This document shows positions 9,972-19,051 of a stretch of DNA of 64,000 bases, piece after piece. Source of the stretch: Salinactinospora qingdaonensis. Its GTDB lineage: Bacteria > Actinomycetota > Actinomycetes > Streptosporangiales > Streptosporangiaceae. Within the stretch, counting starts at the first letter, position 1. Every line of letters begins with the position of its first letter. The DNA lies in assembly GCF_039539445.1 (NCBI RefSeq), contig NZ_BAABDD010000015.1, positions 56,102 to 120,101 of the forward strand, written 5' to 3'. The translations under genes were made by a program, and so were the position numbers. The notes below the pieces were generated by a model that had not been told where the DNA came from, did not search any database, and saw only the letters and a list, made by a program, of their open reading frames with translations.

Positions 9972-10088
9972 GAACCAAGGGGGTCAGGGGGCACGTGTCG
10001 ATGGCCTGACGAAAGGCACACGAGCGGGGAGGCCACGAATACCCGTCGGCGGCCAATGCCAGACGGTGAAAAATCAAGCCAGAGAACG

Positions 10089-10117
10089 ACCATAGTCCAA
10101 AACATGAATTATGTCAG
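10089..10117 (-). promoter_or_regulatory. Candidate sigma-70-type promoter for LCP copy 1
   Basis: On the minus strand, CTGACA (10117-10112) and TATGGT (10094-10089) are separated by exactly 17 bp, in an AT-rich patch between the two LCP genes. This would give a leader of about 110 nt. It implies that copy 1 can be expressed independently of copy 2. Confidence 0.45.
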
Positions 10118-10244
10118 CCTCTGATTGCTGTTTTCGGAAGGCACAAACCGGGTTACCGGCTTGCGAGCCGGCGGCGAATGCGCGGGCCGGAGCACCGCTG
10201 GGAAAGGAGGGGAGCCCCGCCGCGGTGGCCGCCGGCCGTGCCGG

Positions 10245-11684
10245 TTACGAGCAGGCGTTGGTCTGTTTCTCGGCGGTCTTGCTCTCCTCCGCGACGGACT
10301 CGGGGACTTCCCCGGCCTGGTTGAGTCCGTTCCAGTCGTTGCTGATGACGAGTTTGACGGTGCTGCCCAGGGTGGGGTCTTCTGCGGTGGTGGCGGTGGC
10401 TAGTTCGTCGGCCAGGGTTTGGGCGTGGTTTTGGTGGCCGGTGCCGTAGTAGACCGTGGTCTGTTCTGGCACCGTTCCCTGCGGGTTGGCCGCACCGACG
10501 ACCTGGAAACCCCGCGCGCTCAGCCCATCGGCGGTCTCGCCCGCCAGGCCGGCGATCCCCGTGCCGTTGATCACCTCGACGGAGACGGTGGCCGGCTCGA
10601 CGGTGGCCGTGTCGTCCTCGGAGCTGTCGCCGTCGGGTTCCCCGTCCTCGTCGTCGGAGCCGGAGAGGTCCTTGTCGGCGGCGATGGCGGCGAAGAGTTG
10701 GGAGGCGTCGGGCTCGGTCCAAGCGACGCGAGCGGGATTCGCTGGGTGCAGGCCGTTGGGCACGGTGATGAAGCGGATATCGCTCATCTTGGTCTCGCGC
10801 ATCGTGATGGCGATGTCGGCCATGGTGTTCACGGTCAGCTCGTCGTCGGTGGTGATGGAGTCGGTGACCGAGCCGAGGAAGTCGTGCAGGTTGGCCGGGC
10901 TGGCCAGGATTTCGCTGCTGGTGGCCTTGCGCAGCATGGCGCCCATGAAGTCCTGCTGGCGTTTGATCCGGCTCAGGTCGCTGCGGTCGCCCTGGCCGTA
11001 GCGGGAGCGCACGTAGCCCAGGGACTGCTCCCCGTCGAGGACCTGTTGGCCCGCATCGAGCTCTAGGTGGGCTTTGGGGTCGGAGATGGGCTCGGGAATG
11101 CACATCTCCACACCGCCCAGGGCGTTGATCATCCCCTTGAAACCGGTGAAGTCGACACTGACGAAGTGGTCGATATGCACTCCCGTGAGCTGTTCCACCG
11201 TTTTCCACAGGCACTGCACCCCGCCGCTGCTCATCGCCTCCCCGATCATCCCGGTGTGGGCGCGCACGCCGGGCTTGTCGTCGGTGGCCTCACACGAGGG
11301 CAGGTCGACGAGGGAGTCGCGGGGCAGGTTCACCAGGGTGGCGCCCTCGGTGCGGGGGGAGATGTGGGCGATGACGAGGGTGTCGGGGCGCTCTCCCTCG
11401 ATGTCGTCCCCGCCGTATTCGGCGTTGGCGCCGCTGCGCACATCGGAACCGACCAGCATGATGTTGAGCGCGCCTTCGACCCGGCTGGGGCGGTCGCCGA
11501 AGGCGTCAGTGTCGATGGTTTCCTGGTCGATGTTGCCGTAGATGTCGTGGTAGGCGCCGTAGGCGGTCAGGCTGGAGGCGATCACCAGCACCGTGGTGAT
11601 GACCGCCACCCAGCCACCGGCGCTGAGCCGCCGCATGGGCGAGCGTGGGGCCGACCTACGGGAGGAGCGTTGTCCGGTCATCAC
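10245..11684 (-). CDS. LCP family protein with LytR C-terminal domain (copy 2)
   Basis: 479-residue paralog of the adjacent LCP gene, with the same plan: short basic N-terminus, one transmembrane helix, LCP catalytic core (GERPDTLVIAHISP, NLPRDSLVDLP, SLGYVRSRYGQGD), acidic linker and LytR_C domain. The pair differs mainly around the extracellular cysteine-containing loop (CSPIDDKEGYAAH against CEATDDKPGVRAH), the linker and the end of the tail. Other blocks are near-identical at DNA level. This suggests different acceptor or polymer preference with shared chemistry. Copy 2 sits next to the TIGR03089 gene, the ancestral neighbour. It ends TACS-type, as copy 1 does (KTAEKQTNACS). Confidence 0.92.
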   Translation of the reverse strand: MMTGQRSSRRSAPRSPMRRLSAGGWVAVITTVLVIASSLTAYGAYHDIYGNIDQETIDTDAFGDRPSRVEGALNIMLVGSDVRSGANAEYGGDDIEGERPDTLVIAHISPRTEGATLVNLPRDSLVDLPSCEATDDKPGVRAHTGMIGEAMSSGGVQCLWKTVEQLTGVHIDHFVSVDFTGFKGMINALGGVEMCIPEPISDPKAHLELDAGQQVLDGEQSLGYVRSRYGQGDRSDLSRIKRQQDFMGAMLRKATSSEILASPANLHDFLGSVTDSITTDDELTVNTMADIAITMRETKMSDIRFITVPNGLHPANPARVAWTEPDASQLFAAIAADKDLSGSDDEDGEPDGDSSEDDTATVEPATVSVEVINGTGIAGLAGETADGLSARGFQVVGAANPQGTVPEQTTVYYGTGHQNHAQTLADELATATTAEDPTLGSTVKLVISNDWNGLNQAGEVPESVAEESKTAEKQTNACS

Positions 11685-11703
11685 CAGCCAATAATGGTGG
11701 GGT

Positions 11704-12531
11704 TCAGGTCAGCGGCCTGATCGAGCCTGCAAGTGAGGAGAACTCGGCACTGGAGCCGGCAACCGCCGAGACGTGCTCCATCTCAAGCCGTGACTGTAGG
11801 TTAGCCGAATCACTATCGCAGGTGAGCACCAAAGCTGCTCCCGCATAGACCGTCGCCAGGTAGAGGTCGAGCGCTTCCCCCAACACCGTCAGCGCTGCCT
11901 GTCCGTCGGTGATGATCGCCAGCCGGTCCGTGGTGGTGAGATCCCACTGTTCGGCACGCCTGCCCGCCGTGGCCACCAGATCCGCCCCGGAGCGCGCCTC
12001 GCCCGCTGCGCCGCCCCACACCAGGGCGGGGCCGGCCGCGTCGCCGGAGTGCGGCTCGAACACATCGCCATAGCCGCGGGCTTCCTCGCCGAAGTCCAGC
12101 GCAGCCGGGTCGCAGGCGGGCAATGGCGCCCCAAGGGGGTGCAGCCCGGTCACGACCACCTCGCGCGCGCCCGCGTCCAGCGCCGCCGCTGTGCGATCCC
12201 CCATGGCCACGATCACCTCACCCGCCGGGAAGTCCTCAGCGCTCTCGGGCAGCTCCCCGCAGGGCAGCGCCGTCGCCCCTACCGCCCAGCAGGCGGTGAG
12301 CCACACCAGGCTTTGCCAGTGCAGCGGCAGCGCCAGCACCACACGGTCGCCAGGCTCGGCGCCGACCCCGTCGCGCAGGAAGTTCGCGGTCTTGGCCACC
12401 CAGTTGTCGAACGTGGCATAGGACAGCTCTACCCGCCCGCCAGTGGCCTCGTCGTAGGAGGTGACAAAGGGTCGGGCCGCGTCGATGGCCACGGCTGCCC
12501 GCCATAGCTCGAAAGGTGTTTGTGTCGGCAC
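11704..12531 (-). CDS. TIGR03089 family protein (AMP-binding-like)
   Basis: 275-residue actinobacterial protein that resembles the N-terminal region of acyl/AMP-forming ligases but is far shorter, so adenylation activity is doubtful. It begins VPTQTPFELWRAAV, has the LSYATFDNWVAKTANFL segment and the VGAEPGDRVVLALP stretch typical of the TIGR03089 family. The signature P-loop of AMP ligases (SGTTGxPKG-type) is absent. Start chosen is the GTG at 12531. The open frame runs another 531 bp upstream, but that stretch is unlike any protein and overlaps the start of the divergent membrane gene. It matches Rv3268, which neighbours the LCP gene Rv3267 in M. tuberculosis. Function unknown. Confidence 0.82.
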   Translation of the reverse strand: MPTQTPFELWRAAVAIDAARPFVTSYDEATGGRVELSYATFDNWVAKTANFLRDGVGAEPGDRVVLALPLHWQSLVWLTACWAVGATALPCGELPESAEDFPAGEVIVAMGDRTAAALDAGAREVVVTGLHPLGAPLPACDPAALDFGEEARGYGDVFEPHSGDAAGPALVWGGAAGEARSGADLVATAGRRAEQWDLTTTDRLAIITDGQAALTVLGEALDLYLATVYAGAALVLTCDSDSANLQSRLEMEHVSAVAGSSAEFSSLAGSIRPLT

Positions 12532-12808
12532 GGAAAAGCATTCCTCGTCAATAACTCGGTGGACTAGGCAGCTCCAGACACCGGCCACGGGCTCGGCCAG
12601 CACCGCGCCGGGTCGCGAAGCCCTCGGGGCCAACAGTGGGCCAACCGGGCACATCGTAGGCCAGGTGCCGTCCGGAAGCCCGCGCATAGGCCCCTCACCG
12701 CTTATCGGGTTGGCTCTCCCAGGCGGCACGCCATGTGGCAAGGTGACCTTGGCACCGTAGCGAACCGGTGCCTCACCCGCTCGCAGACCATAGAACTGGT
12801 TCGTCTCT

Positions 12809-14869
12809 TTGATACGCCTCAGCCCCGGACACCTGCTTGCCCGCGTCACCGCTCTCCCCGTGCTCGCGCTCGCGGCTTGGCTGCTGGTTACGTTCCCGCT
12901 CCTGCTGGCGGGCCAGTTCACCCCGATCGTCGCGCTCATTACGGCCGGTCCCGTCGTCGTCGCGGCCATCGCCTTCCTGCCGCGCTGGGTACCTGCGCCC
13001 CGCCCTCCCGGTGGCGACGACGCCAAAGACTCGTGGTGGCCGCTGATCGCGATCGTGGTCATCGTGGTGGCGTTCGCCCTCGTGGAGATCGCCTACCACT
13101 CCGAACAGATCGTCGTCCGCCGCGACGCCGCCTCCTACTCCCAGTTCACCACCTGGATCGCCCAGCACGGCTCGTTGCCGATCCCCCAGCAACGCGACCT
13201 CATCGCCGGCGACCTGACCGGCCTGTCCTACGACAGCCCCGCCTTCTACCAGGTGGGCGACGTTATCTGGCCGCAGTTCCTCTCCGGCGCCCCCTTGATC
13301 CTGTCGGTGGGCTACTGGATCAACGGTGTGCCGGGGATGCTCGTCACCGCCCCCCTCCTGGGCGCCCTGGGCGTGTTGACCTTTGCCGGGCTGGCGGCGC
13401 GGCTCCTCGGCGCGCGCTGGGCGGTACTGGCCACCCTCGTGCTCGCCGTGTGCCTGCCCCAACAGTGGGTCAGCCGCTCCACCTACAGCGAACCCGCCGC
13501 CCAGATCCTGCTGTTGGGCGCTTTGCTGCTGGCCTACGACGCGCTGGCGCGGCGCCCCGACCGCCGCCAGCCCACCCTCTGGCAGTCGTGGAACACCACC
13601 CACCTGCTCGCGTTGGCTGCCGGTCTCGCATTCGGCTTGGGGCTCGTGGCGCGCATCGACGCGCTGCGCGACATCCTTCCCGTCGTGGCCTTCATTGGCC
13701 TGTTGCTGCTCGCCCGCCGTGGCCAGGCACTGCCGATGCTGGCCGGGCTGCTGCTCGGTGCCGGCTACGGCTTCGTCGCCGGCTTCTGGCTCTCCCAGCC
13801 CTACATGGAGCACCTGTCGGGGTCGCTGCAACCGCTGCTGCTCATCAGCGCCGTGGCCGTGGTGGCGGTCGGCGTGGCCACGGCCGTGCTGTGGCGCCGC
13901 GGTATCCCTCGTGTCGACCGCTCGCGTTGGCTGCCCACGGCCGTGGCCGTGGTGGCGGTGGTGGCTATGGCCGGTTTCGCGCTTCGGCCGCTGATCTATG
14001 TCCAGCACGGTCATGCCGACGAGCTGACCGCCTACTACATCGGTCAGGTACAAGAGATCGAGGGGGTGCCGATCGACCCCAGCCGCACCTACGAGGAGAT
14101 GACTCTCTACTGGGTCGGCTGGTATCTGGGGCTGGCCACGGTCCTGTTCGCGAGCATCGGCGTCGCGTTGCTGCTGCGGCGGGTCATGCTGCGCCGCGAC
14201 ACCGAGTGGGTGCTGCCGCTGTTGGTGTTCACCTGGACCGTTGCCACGACGCTGGCGCGGCCGGCCATCACTCCCGACCACCCGTGGGCCAGCCGCCGGC
14301 TCGTCGTACTCGTCCTTCCGGCCTTCATCTTGCTCGCGGTGTGGTTCCTAGCGTGGTTCACGCGGCGGCTGCGGTCAGGGCCCACGGCCTCGCCGACGTG
14401 GTTCACCGCCCCGCTGATGTCGGTGGCCGCGCTCATCCTGCTCGTGCCCACTGCGCTCACCGCGAGCGGCGTCATGAGCTACCGCATGGATGTTGGTTCG
14501 GTGGCCGCGACCGAGCAACTGTGCGATGAGATGCCGCCAGACGCCAGCGCGCTCATCCTCGACGGCGCCACGTCAGCCAAGTTCATGCAGGTGATCCGCG
14601 GGATGTGTGGTGTGCCCACCGCCCACGTCAAACAGCCTGACTCGCCGGTGCTCGACCGCGCGATCAGTGAGATCCACCAGCGGGGGCGCCGCGCCGTACT
14701 CGTCGCCGACCGAGCCGAGAAGCTCACCCCCCACCTGCCCGCTGGAGTCGATCCCGCTCACCCCTTCAACGTCCGTACGGAGAAAGACCCGAGCACCCTG
14801 ATGAAGCCGCCCCAAGGACCGTGGATCTTCGACACCGACGTGTGGGTCGCCGTCGTTCCCCAGCCGTGA
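12809..14869 (+). CDS. Multi-pass membrane protein, GT-C/ArnT-like glycosyltransferase
   Basis: 686-residue integral membrane protein with roughly eleven hydrophobic helices over residues 10-560 and a soluble C-terminal region of about 120 residues. An early extracellular loop has RRDAASYSQFTTW, with charged residues in the place where GT-C enzymes carry catalytic acids, and SRSTYSEPAAQ lies in a later loop. The architecture suggests a polyprenyl-phosphate-sugar-dependent transferase acting outside the membrane. The start codon is a TTG at 12809 without an obvious ribosome-binding site, so leaderless translation or a slightly later start is possible. It is followed by a polyprenyl-phosphate-sugar-synthase-like GT2, a natural partner. 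Confidence 0.72.
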   Translation: MIRLSPGHLLARVTALPVLALAAWLLVTFPLLLAGQFTPIVALITAGPVVVAAIAFLPRWVPAPRPPGGDDAKDSWWPLIAIVVIVVAFALVEIAYHSEQIVVRRDAASYSQFTTWIAQHGSLPIPQQRDLIAGDLTGLSYDSPAFYQVGDVIWPQFLSGAPLILSVGYWINGVPGMLVTAPLLGALGVLTFAGLAARLLGARWAVLATLVLAVCLPQQWVSRSTYSEPAAQILLLGALLLAYDALARRPDRRQPTLWQSWNTTHLLALAAGLAFGLGLVARIDALRDILPVVAFIGLLLLARRGQALPMLAGLLLGAGYGFVAGFWLSQPYMEHLSGSLQPLLLISAVAVVAVGVATAVLWRRGIPRVDRSRWLPTAVAVVAVVAMAGFALRPLIYVQHGHADELTAYYIGQVQEIEGVPIDPSRTYEEMTLYWVGWYLGLATVLFASIGVALLLRRVMLRRDTEWVLPLLVFTWTVATTLARPAITPDHPWASRRLVVLVLPAFILLAVWFLAWFTRRLRSGPTASPTWFTAPLMSVAALILLVPTALTASGVMSYRMDVGSVAATEQLCDEMPPDASALILDGATSAKFMQVIRGMCGVPTAHVKQPDSPVLDRAISEIHQRGRRAVLVADRAEKLTPHLPAGVDPAHPFNVRTEKDPSTLMKPPQGPWIFDTDVWVAVVPQP

Positions 14870-14973
14870 CCGGTAAGCCGCGTTCACGCTCGTCGGTCTC
14901 GCTATCCTTAGAGCCGTTGCCCGGCTCGGTAAGGGCCGGCCAAGCCCGACGTCCAGAGCCCCCGTGAGCCCCC

Positions 14974-15912
14974 ATGCCCCAAAAACACGACGATACGGCG
15001 CGATCCGGTGACGCAGCCCCCTACGTCAGCATCATCCTGCCGTGTTACAACGAGCAGGATCACATCGCAGCCGAGATTGAACGTATCTGTGCAGCGATGG
15101 ACGCTTCGGGCCACAGCTACGAACTGCTCGCCATCGACGACGCCTCCACCGATGGCACGCTCGCTCGGTTGCGCGATATTGAACACAAGTTCCCGGCGAT
15201 GGAGATCGTCGTCTTCCCGCACAACGGCGGCACCGGGACGGTGCGCCGGATCGGCAGCCAACGGGCGCGCGGCGAGATCGTGGTCTGGACCGATGCCGAC
15301 ATGAGCTACCCCAATGAGCGCATCCCCGAGTTCGTCGCGTTTCTGGCGAACGAGCCCGAGATCGCGCAGGTGGTGGGTGCGCGGACCTCGGAGGCGGGCA
15401 CGCACCGGTTCCTTCGGATTCCCACCAAATGGTTCATCCGCAAAGTGGCCGAGCGGTTGACCAACACCAAGATCCCTGACCTCAACTCCGGGATGCGCGC
15501 GTTCCGCCGTGAGGTCTCGCTGCCCTATCTACGGCTGCTGCCGCCCGGCTTCTCCTGCGTCACCACGATCACGCTGGCGTTTCTGTCCAACCAGCATCCG
15601 GTGCACTACATCCCGATCCACTACGCCAAACGAGCGGGCAACTCCAAGTTCCACTTCATCAGCGACGCTTACCGCTACATGTTGCAGGTGCTGCGGATGG
15701 TGATGTACTTCAACCCCCTCAAGGTGCTCATGCCGCTGGCGTTGTGGCTGTTGGGGATCGGTTTTGCCAAGGGGGTCTACGACGTCGTCACCGACTTCGC
15801 CAACCCCTTCTACATCAGCAACAACACGATCATGGTGTTTTTGACCGGTCTGATGGTGGCCTCCATAGCATTGCTGGCCGACCTCATCGTGCGTTCCCGC
15901 GACGGGGCATGA
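14974..15912 (+). CDS. GT2 glycosyltransferase, polyprenyl-phosphate sugar synthase-like, with C-terminal membrane helices
   Basis: 312-residue protein. The N-terminal 230 residues are a GT-A domain: YVSIILPCYNEQDHI, IDDASTDGT, WTDADMSYP (DXD-type) and LNSGMRAFRRE, the pattern of dolichol/polyprenol-phosphate mannosyl- or glucosyltransferases. The last 70 residues form two membrane helices. Such enzymes charge a lipid phosphate with a sugar on the cytoplasmic face for GT-C enzymes outside. The upstream multi-pass protein, 104 bp away, could be the consumer. Start is the ATG at 14974; the GTG ten bases earlier is out of frame. Confidence 0.85.
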   Translation: MPQKHDDTARSGDAAPYVSIILPCYNEQDHIAAEIERICAAMDASGHSYELLAIDDASTDGTLARLRDIEHKFPAMEIVVFPHNGGTGTVRRIGSQRARGEIVVWTDADMSYPNERIPEFVAFLANEPEIAQVVGARTSEAGTHRFLRIPTKWFIRKVAERLTNTKIPDLNSGMRAFRREVSLPYLRLLPPGFSCVTTITLAFLSNQHPVHYIPIHYAKRAGNSKFHFISDAYRYMLQVLRMVMYFNPLKVLMPLALWLLGIGFAKGVYDVVTDFANPFYISNNTIMVFLTGLMVASIALLADLIVRSRDGA

Positions 15913-15950
15913 CCCCTGCTGGGCCTGCGGGGCGCGACCGTTGGCCCGAC

Positions 15951-15973
15951 CTCCCTCAAAGGTAATGAGGGAG
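15951..15973 (+). terminator. Stem-loop after GT2 gene
   Basis: Perfect 8-bp stem CTCCCTCA/TGAGGGAG with a 7-nt loop, 39 nt after the stop of the GT2 gene. There is no U-tract, as is usual for high-GC actinobacterial terminators. Confidence 0.55.
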
Positions 15974-16022
15974 CGGTGGGGTGGGGCTTTGGTCTGCGGA
16001 GAGCATGTGGGGTTTCCCGTCG

Positions 16023-16056
16023 CTCGTGCCTCGATCGCTGCGCGATCTCAGCAGCC
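16023..16056 (+). repeat. REP-like palindrome, copy a (+)
   Basis: Member of a dispersed family. Core 16027-16053: TGCC, TC, stem GATCGC, loop TGC, stem GCGATC, TC, AGCA (outer base varied from GGCA). It is flanked by the conserved CGCTCG on the left and GCC on the right. It faces copy b across the 70-bp tandem array. Confidence 0.85.
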
Positions 16057-16080
16057 CGGGGCGGGTTGTGCCTGAGGTGG

Positions 16081-16285
16081 AACGGGTGCCACGACGGGGC
16101 TGGGGGCCGACGGGGTGGGGCCAACACCGTGACCGGGCGGACGGGGATGGAACGGGTGCCACGACGGGGCTGGGGGCCGACGGGGTGGGGCCAACACCGT
16201 GACCGGGCGGACGGGGATGGAACGGATGCCACGACGGGGCTGGGGGCCGACGGGGTGGGGCGAGCGCCGTGACGGGGCCGACGGG
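16081..16285. repeat. 70-bp tandem repeat, about three copies
   Basis: Units start at 16081, 16151 and 16221 with an exact 70-bp period. Copies 1 and 2 look identical; copy 3 has one early substitution and diverges after about 40 bp. The strand is strongly G-rich. It lies between the inverted palindromes a and b. Since 70 is not a multiple of three, it cannot encode a simple peptide repeat. Confidence 0.9.
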
Positions 16286-16390
16286 AGCGGGGCGGCTCGA
16301 GGTCTTCCGGCGCGTCCTCAGCCACCATCCCACCGAGACGCTGCCCCACCGGCGTATCCCCCACACCAGCAGCACCCGGCACAACAGCGA

Positions 16391-16417
16391 TGTGTCAGAG
16401 ACACAGCGCCCCTTTTT
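16391..16417 (+). terminator. Short hairpin with T-run
   Basis: Stem TGTGTC, loop AGA, stem GACACA, followed after six C-rich bases by CTTTTTG. The short stem and the spacing before the T-run make termination uncertain. Confidence 0.3.
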
Positions 16418-16433
16418 GCAGTGCCCCTTTTAA

Positions 16434-16467
16434 GGCTGCCGAGATCGCGCAGCGATCGAGGCAGGAA
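16434..16467 (-). repeat. REP-like palindrome, copy b (-)
   Basis: Core 16437-16463: TGCC, GA, GATCGC, loop GCA, GCGATC, GA, GGCA, an intact copy in the opposite orientation to copy a, 410 bp away core to core. Confidence 0.85.
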
Positions 16468-16982
16468 CGAACGGAGAACACTCCCGCCCCGGACACACAC
16501 CAGCCCCCACCTACACCCCACCCCGACGTGACAAACCCATAGAAACACCCCCGGGTAGAGCGCAGCATCCCGCCGGACTCGCGCCGCGCCGTGGGGCGGC
16601 CTTGCCCGGGAGCGCCGCCGCGTGCGGCGGACCGCGGCCACGCCGCCGCGTGCTTTTGACCCTCGCGCGCTTGCCCGGCGGGGCTACTTACGGCGGCTCG
16701 CCGGCTGGTCTCGGGCGGGACGGCTCGACACTCACAGTGGGTTAAGCGACGAAACAATCACGCTCGGCTACATTCTTAATTACACTTTACCTGCGAAGCC
16801 ATACGCTGCGCTCGTACGGAGGTTTGGGGCGGCTCGCGCGGCGATCGCTCCAGCGCTTCCGCGCGCCTTCGAGAGCCCGAGGCCCGTCCCGCTCACGGCC
16901 GATTCAGTCGAGACGTTCCGGGCAGTTGTGTGGCCATGCGTAATCGGCGGCTACACGCTCGCACCGGGCTCCTGGGGGGACA

Positions 16983-17816
16983 ATGCAGGCCGAGATAAGC
17001 CGAGTAGACGTTCACGACACACTGCATCTGAGGTTTGGCGAAGCGCCGCCGGCGCTGGTGGGGGAATCCGAGCCGGCGCTCGCGCTGCGTTCACGGGGCG
17101 ATCACACCGAAACCGTTCGGGTCCGCCGCGTCCAGCGCGAAGGCGGCCATGTTCGAGCCGATCTGTCGGAACTGCCGTTGGCCGACGGCGTGTGGGATGT
17201 CCTGCTCCTCGACACTGAGGGCAAGGCTCGCCCTGTGACCACCGCCGACTCCTGTTTCAGTCTGGCCGAGCGCGCCGCCTACATTGAGGTGCCGCGCCAG
17301 CGTGAACTGCGCGTTCAGCGGGGGGCAACCGGCCAGTTACGGCTGCGCTCGGCCCAGGCACGGCCCTACGCCCAGATCGAGTGGGTCGAGGTCGGCGACA
17401 CCCACGTCACTGTGTCTGGGGTGCCGGCCTACCTGCCCCAGCGCTCCGGGCGTCAGGAAGCCCACATCGTGGCCCGACAGCGGAAACGCCCCGGCGTGGT
17501 CACCGCCGATGCCGAGTTCGTCGACTCCACGTTCCACTGCCGGATTCCGCTGCGGCCGATGGTCGACGCCCATGACTTCCAGCGCAAGCACAACGAGTGG
17601 GACCTGTGGTTGAGCGTCGCCTACGCCGGGGTCGAACTCCGTCTGGCCTCGCACGCCGATGACGTCAACGGCAAGAAGGAGCGCGTCTCCTTCCCCGGCG
17701 CCGTCCTCGACGCCGAGGCCGGACGCCACGTGCGGGTCAATCCCTACTACACGGTCTATGACGGGCTGTCGCTGCTGGCCCGGGCCGTAGCCGGGGGGAA
17801 AGGGGGGAAGCGGTGA
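16983..17816 (+). CDS. Uncharacterised beta-rich protein of glycan cluster
   Basis: 277 residues, no signal peptide or membrane helix, and a predicted mostly beta content with repeated short strands around VRVRRVQREGGHVRADLSEL and ELRVQRGATGQLRLRSAQ. Similar short proteins occur beside teichoic-acid-type transferases in actinobacteria, but I do not recognise a named family with confidence. Start is the ATG at 16983 preceded by GGGGGA. Its stop overlaps the start of the GT4 gene by four bases, so the two are co-translated. A role as an accessory or sugar-binding module for that enzyme is inference only. Confidence 0.6.
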   Translation: MQAEISRVDVHDTLHLRFGEAPPALVGESEPALALRSRGDHTETVRVRRVQREGGHVRADLSELPLADGVWDVLLLDTEGKARPVTTADSCFSLAERAAYIEVPRQRELRVQRGATGQLRLRSAQARPYAQIEWVEVGDTHVTVSGVPAYLPQRSGRQEAHIVARQRKRPGVVTADAEFVDSTFHCRIPLRPMVDAHDFQRKHNEWDLWLSVAYAGVELRLASHADDVNGKKERVSFPGAVLDAEAGRHVRVNPYYTVYDGLSLLARAVAGGKGGKR

Positions 17817-18994
17817 AGATCGTCCTCGTCATCGCCAACGCCTATGGCATGGGCGGCACGATCCGTACCGTGTACAACATCGCGGGAGGGCTCGCCGCTG
17901 ACCACGAGGTCGAGATTCTCAGCCTCGTCCAGCACCGCGAGCGCCCCTTCTTCGCCCCGCCCCAAGGTGTACGGCTGCACGCGCTGTGTCCCACCCCCGG
18001 CTGGACCGAACGTCCACGTCAAGGGGTGCTACAGCGGTGGCGGGAGAAGCGGCCGACCTTGACGGTCGCGCCCTCCGAGCAGCACGACAACGCCGCCTTC
18101 AGCGCCCGTACCGAGCGGGAGTTGCGCACCTACCTGCGGGCCAGCGACGCCGACGTCGTCGTGGGCACCCGCCCCGGAATCAACATGCTCCTCGCCAAAT
18201 GGGCGCCGGAGCGGCTGCTGACCATCGGCCAAGAACACGTCCATCTCGACAACCACAAGCCCGACGTCCGCAGCCGTATCGCCGCGCTCTACCCCCGGCT
18301 GGACGGCATGACCGTCCTCACCCAGGCCGATCTGCGCTCCTACGAGGACTTCCTGCCGGTGCAGTCCGGCTGGCTGACCACGATGCCCAACGCGCTGCCT
18401 CCCGGGGAGTATCCGCGTTCCACCCTGGAAAATCCCATCATCGCCGCGGCCGGCCGGCTGACCCCGATCAAGCAGTACCCCAAGCTGCTGGAAGCCTTCG
18501 CGGTCGTGGCCAGGGCGCATCCGAACTGGCGGCTACGCATCTACGGGGGCGGCGGCAACGAGAGCAAGCTCAAAGCCAAGATCGCCGAACTCGGCCTGCA
18601 CAACCAGGCCATGGTCATGGGCCGTACCAAAGACCTCACCGGTGAACTCGCCAAAGCCTCGATCTTGGCCGTCAGTTCGCGGGCCGAAGGGTTCGGTATG
18701 ACCATCATCGAAGGTTTCTCGGTGGGGCTGCCCGCGGTCAGCTTCGACTGTCCGCACGGTCCCCGCGAGATCATCACCCACGAACGCGACGGACTGCTCG
18801 TGCCGCACCAGGACGTCACCGCTCTGGCTGAGGGCATGCTCCGCCTAGTCGAGAACCCCGAGGAGCGCCGCGCCATGTCGGCCGAGGCGTTGAAGTCGGC
18901 GCGCCGCTACGACCTGCCGCTCATCACCGAGCGCTGGGAGAAGTTCCTCACGGAGCGGATGGCGGCCAAGCCCAACCGGGCCAACCGCCGCTGA
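17813..18994 (+). CDS. Family 4 glycosyltransferase
   Basis: 393-residue GT-B glycosyltransferase. The N-terminus has MKIVLVIANAYGMGGTIRTV with the glycine-rich acceptor-side loop of GT4 enzymes. The C-terminal domain has IIAAGRLTPIKQYPKLLEAF, the IYGGGGNESKLKAKI donor segment, and SSRAEGFGMTIIEGFSVGLP, containing the E-x7-E motif of retaining GT4 enzymes. The GTG start overlaps the previous stop (GTGA) and follows an AGGGGGGAAG ribosome-binding site. It probably transfers a hexose or hexosamine in the same envelope glycan pathway. Confidence 0.88.
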   Translation: MKIVLVIANAYGMGGTIRTVYNIAGGLAADHEVEILSLVQHRERPFFAPPQGVRLHALCPTPGWTERPRQGVLQRWREKRPTLTVAPSEQHDNAAFSARTERELRTYLRASDADVVVGTRPGINMLLAKWAPERLLTIGQEHVHLDNHKPDVRSRIAALYPRLDGMTVLTQADLRSYEDFLPVQSGWLTTMPNALPPGEYPRSTLENPIIAAAGRLTPIKQYPKLLEAFAVVARAHPNWRLRIYGGGGNESKLKAKIAELGLHNQAMVMGRTKDLTGELAKASILAVSSRAEGFGMTIIEGFSVGLPAVSFDCPHGPREIITHERDGLLVPHQDVTALAEGMLRLVENPEERRAMSAEALKSARRYDLPLITERWEKFLTERMAAKPNRANRR

Positions 18995-19051
18995 CCGGCG
19001 GGGCCGCCGCTGTCACCGCCGCAGTTCCGGGTCGCCGGTGAGCCCGGAAAC

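Larger units (their letters stand above)
15913..16982. other. 1,070-bp intergenic island with hairpins, palindromes and tandem repeat
   Basis: No credible gene. In order it contains a terminator-like hairpin (15951), a plus-oriented palindrome (16023), a three-copy 70-bp tandem repeat (16081), a second hairpin with T-tract (16391), a minus-oriented palindrome (16434), and an AT-rich patch (about 16740-16800) that may contain the promoter of the gene at 16983. A long open frame from 16622 has no protein-like features. Confidence 0.7.

Noticed and set aside
12532..13062. N-terminal extension of the TIGR03089 frame (177 more residues)
   Set aside because: The added sequence is Arg/Ala/Ser-rich, not protein-like, and overlaps the start of the divergent membrane protein; the family start fits the GTG at 12531.
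16622..17218. Open frame of 198 residues
   Set aside because: It overlaps a well-formed gene at 16983 in another frame and has no domain or hydrophobic pattern.
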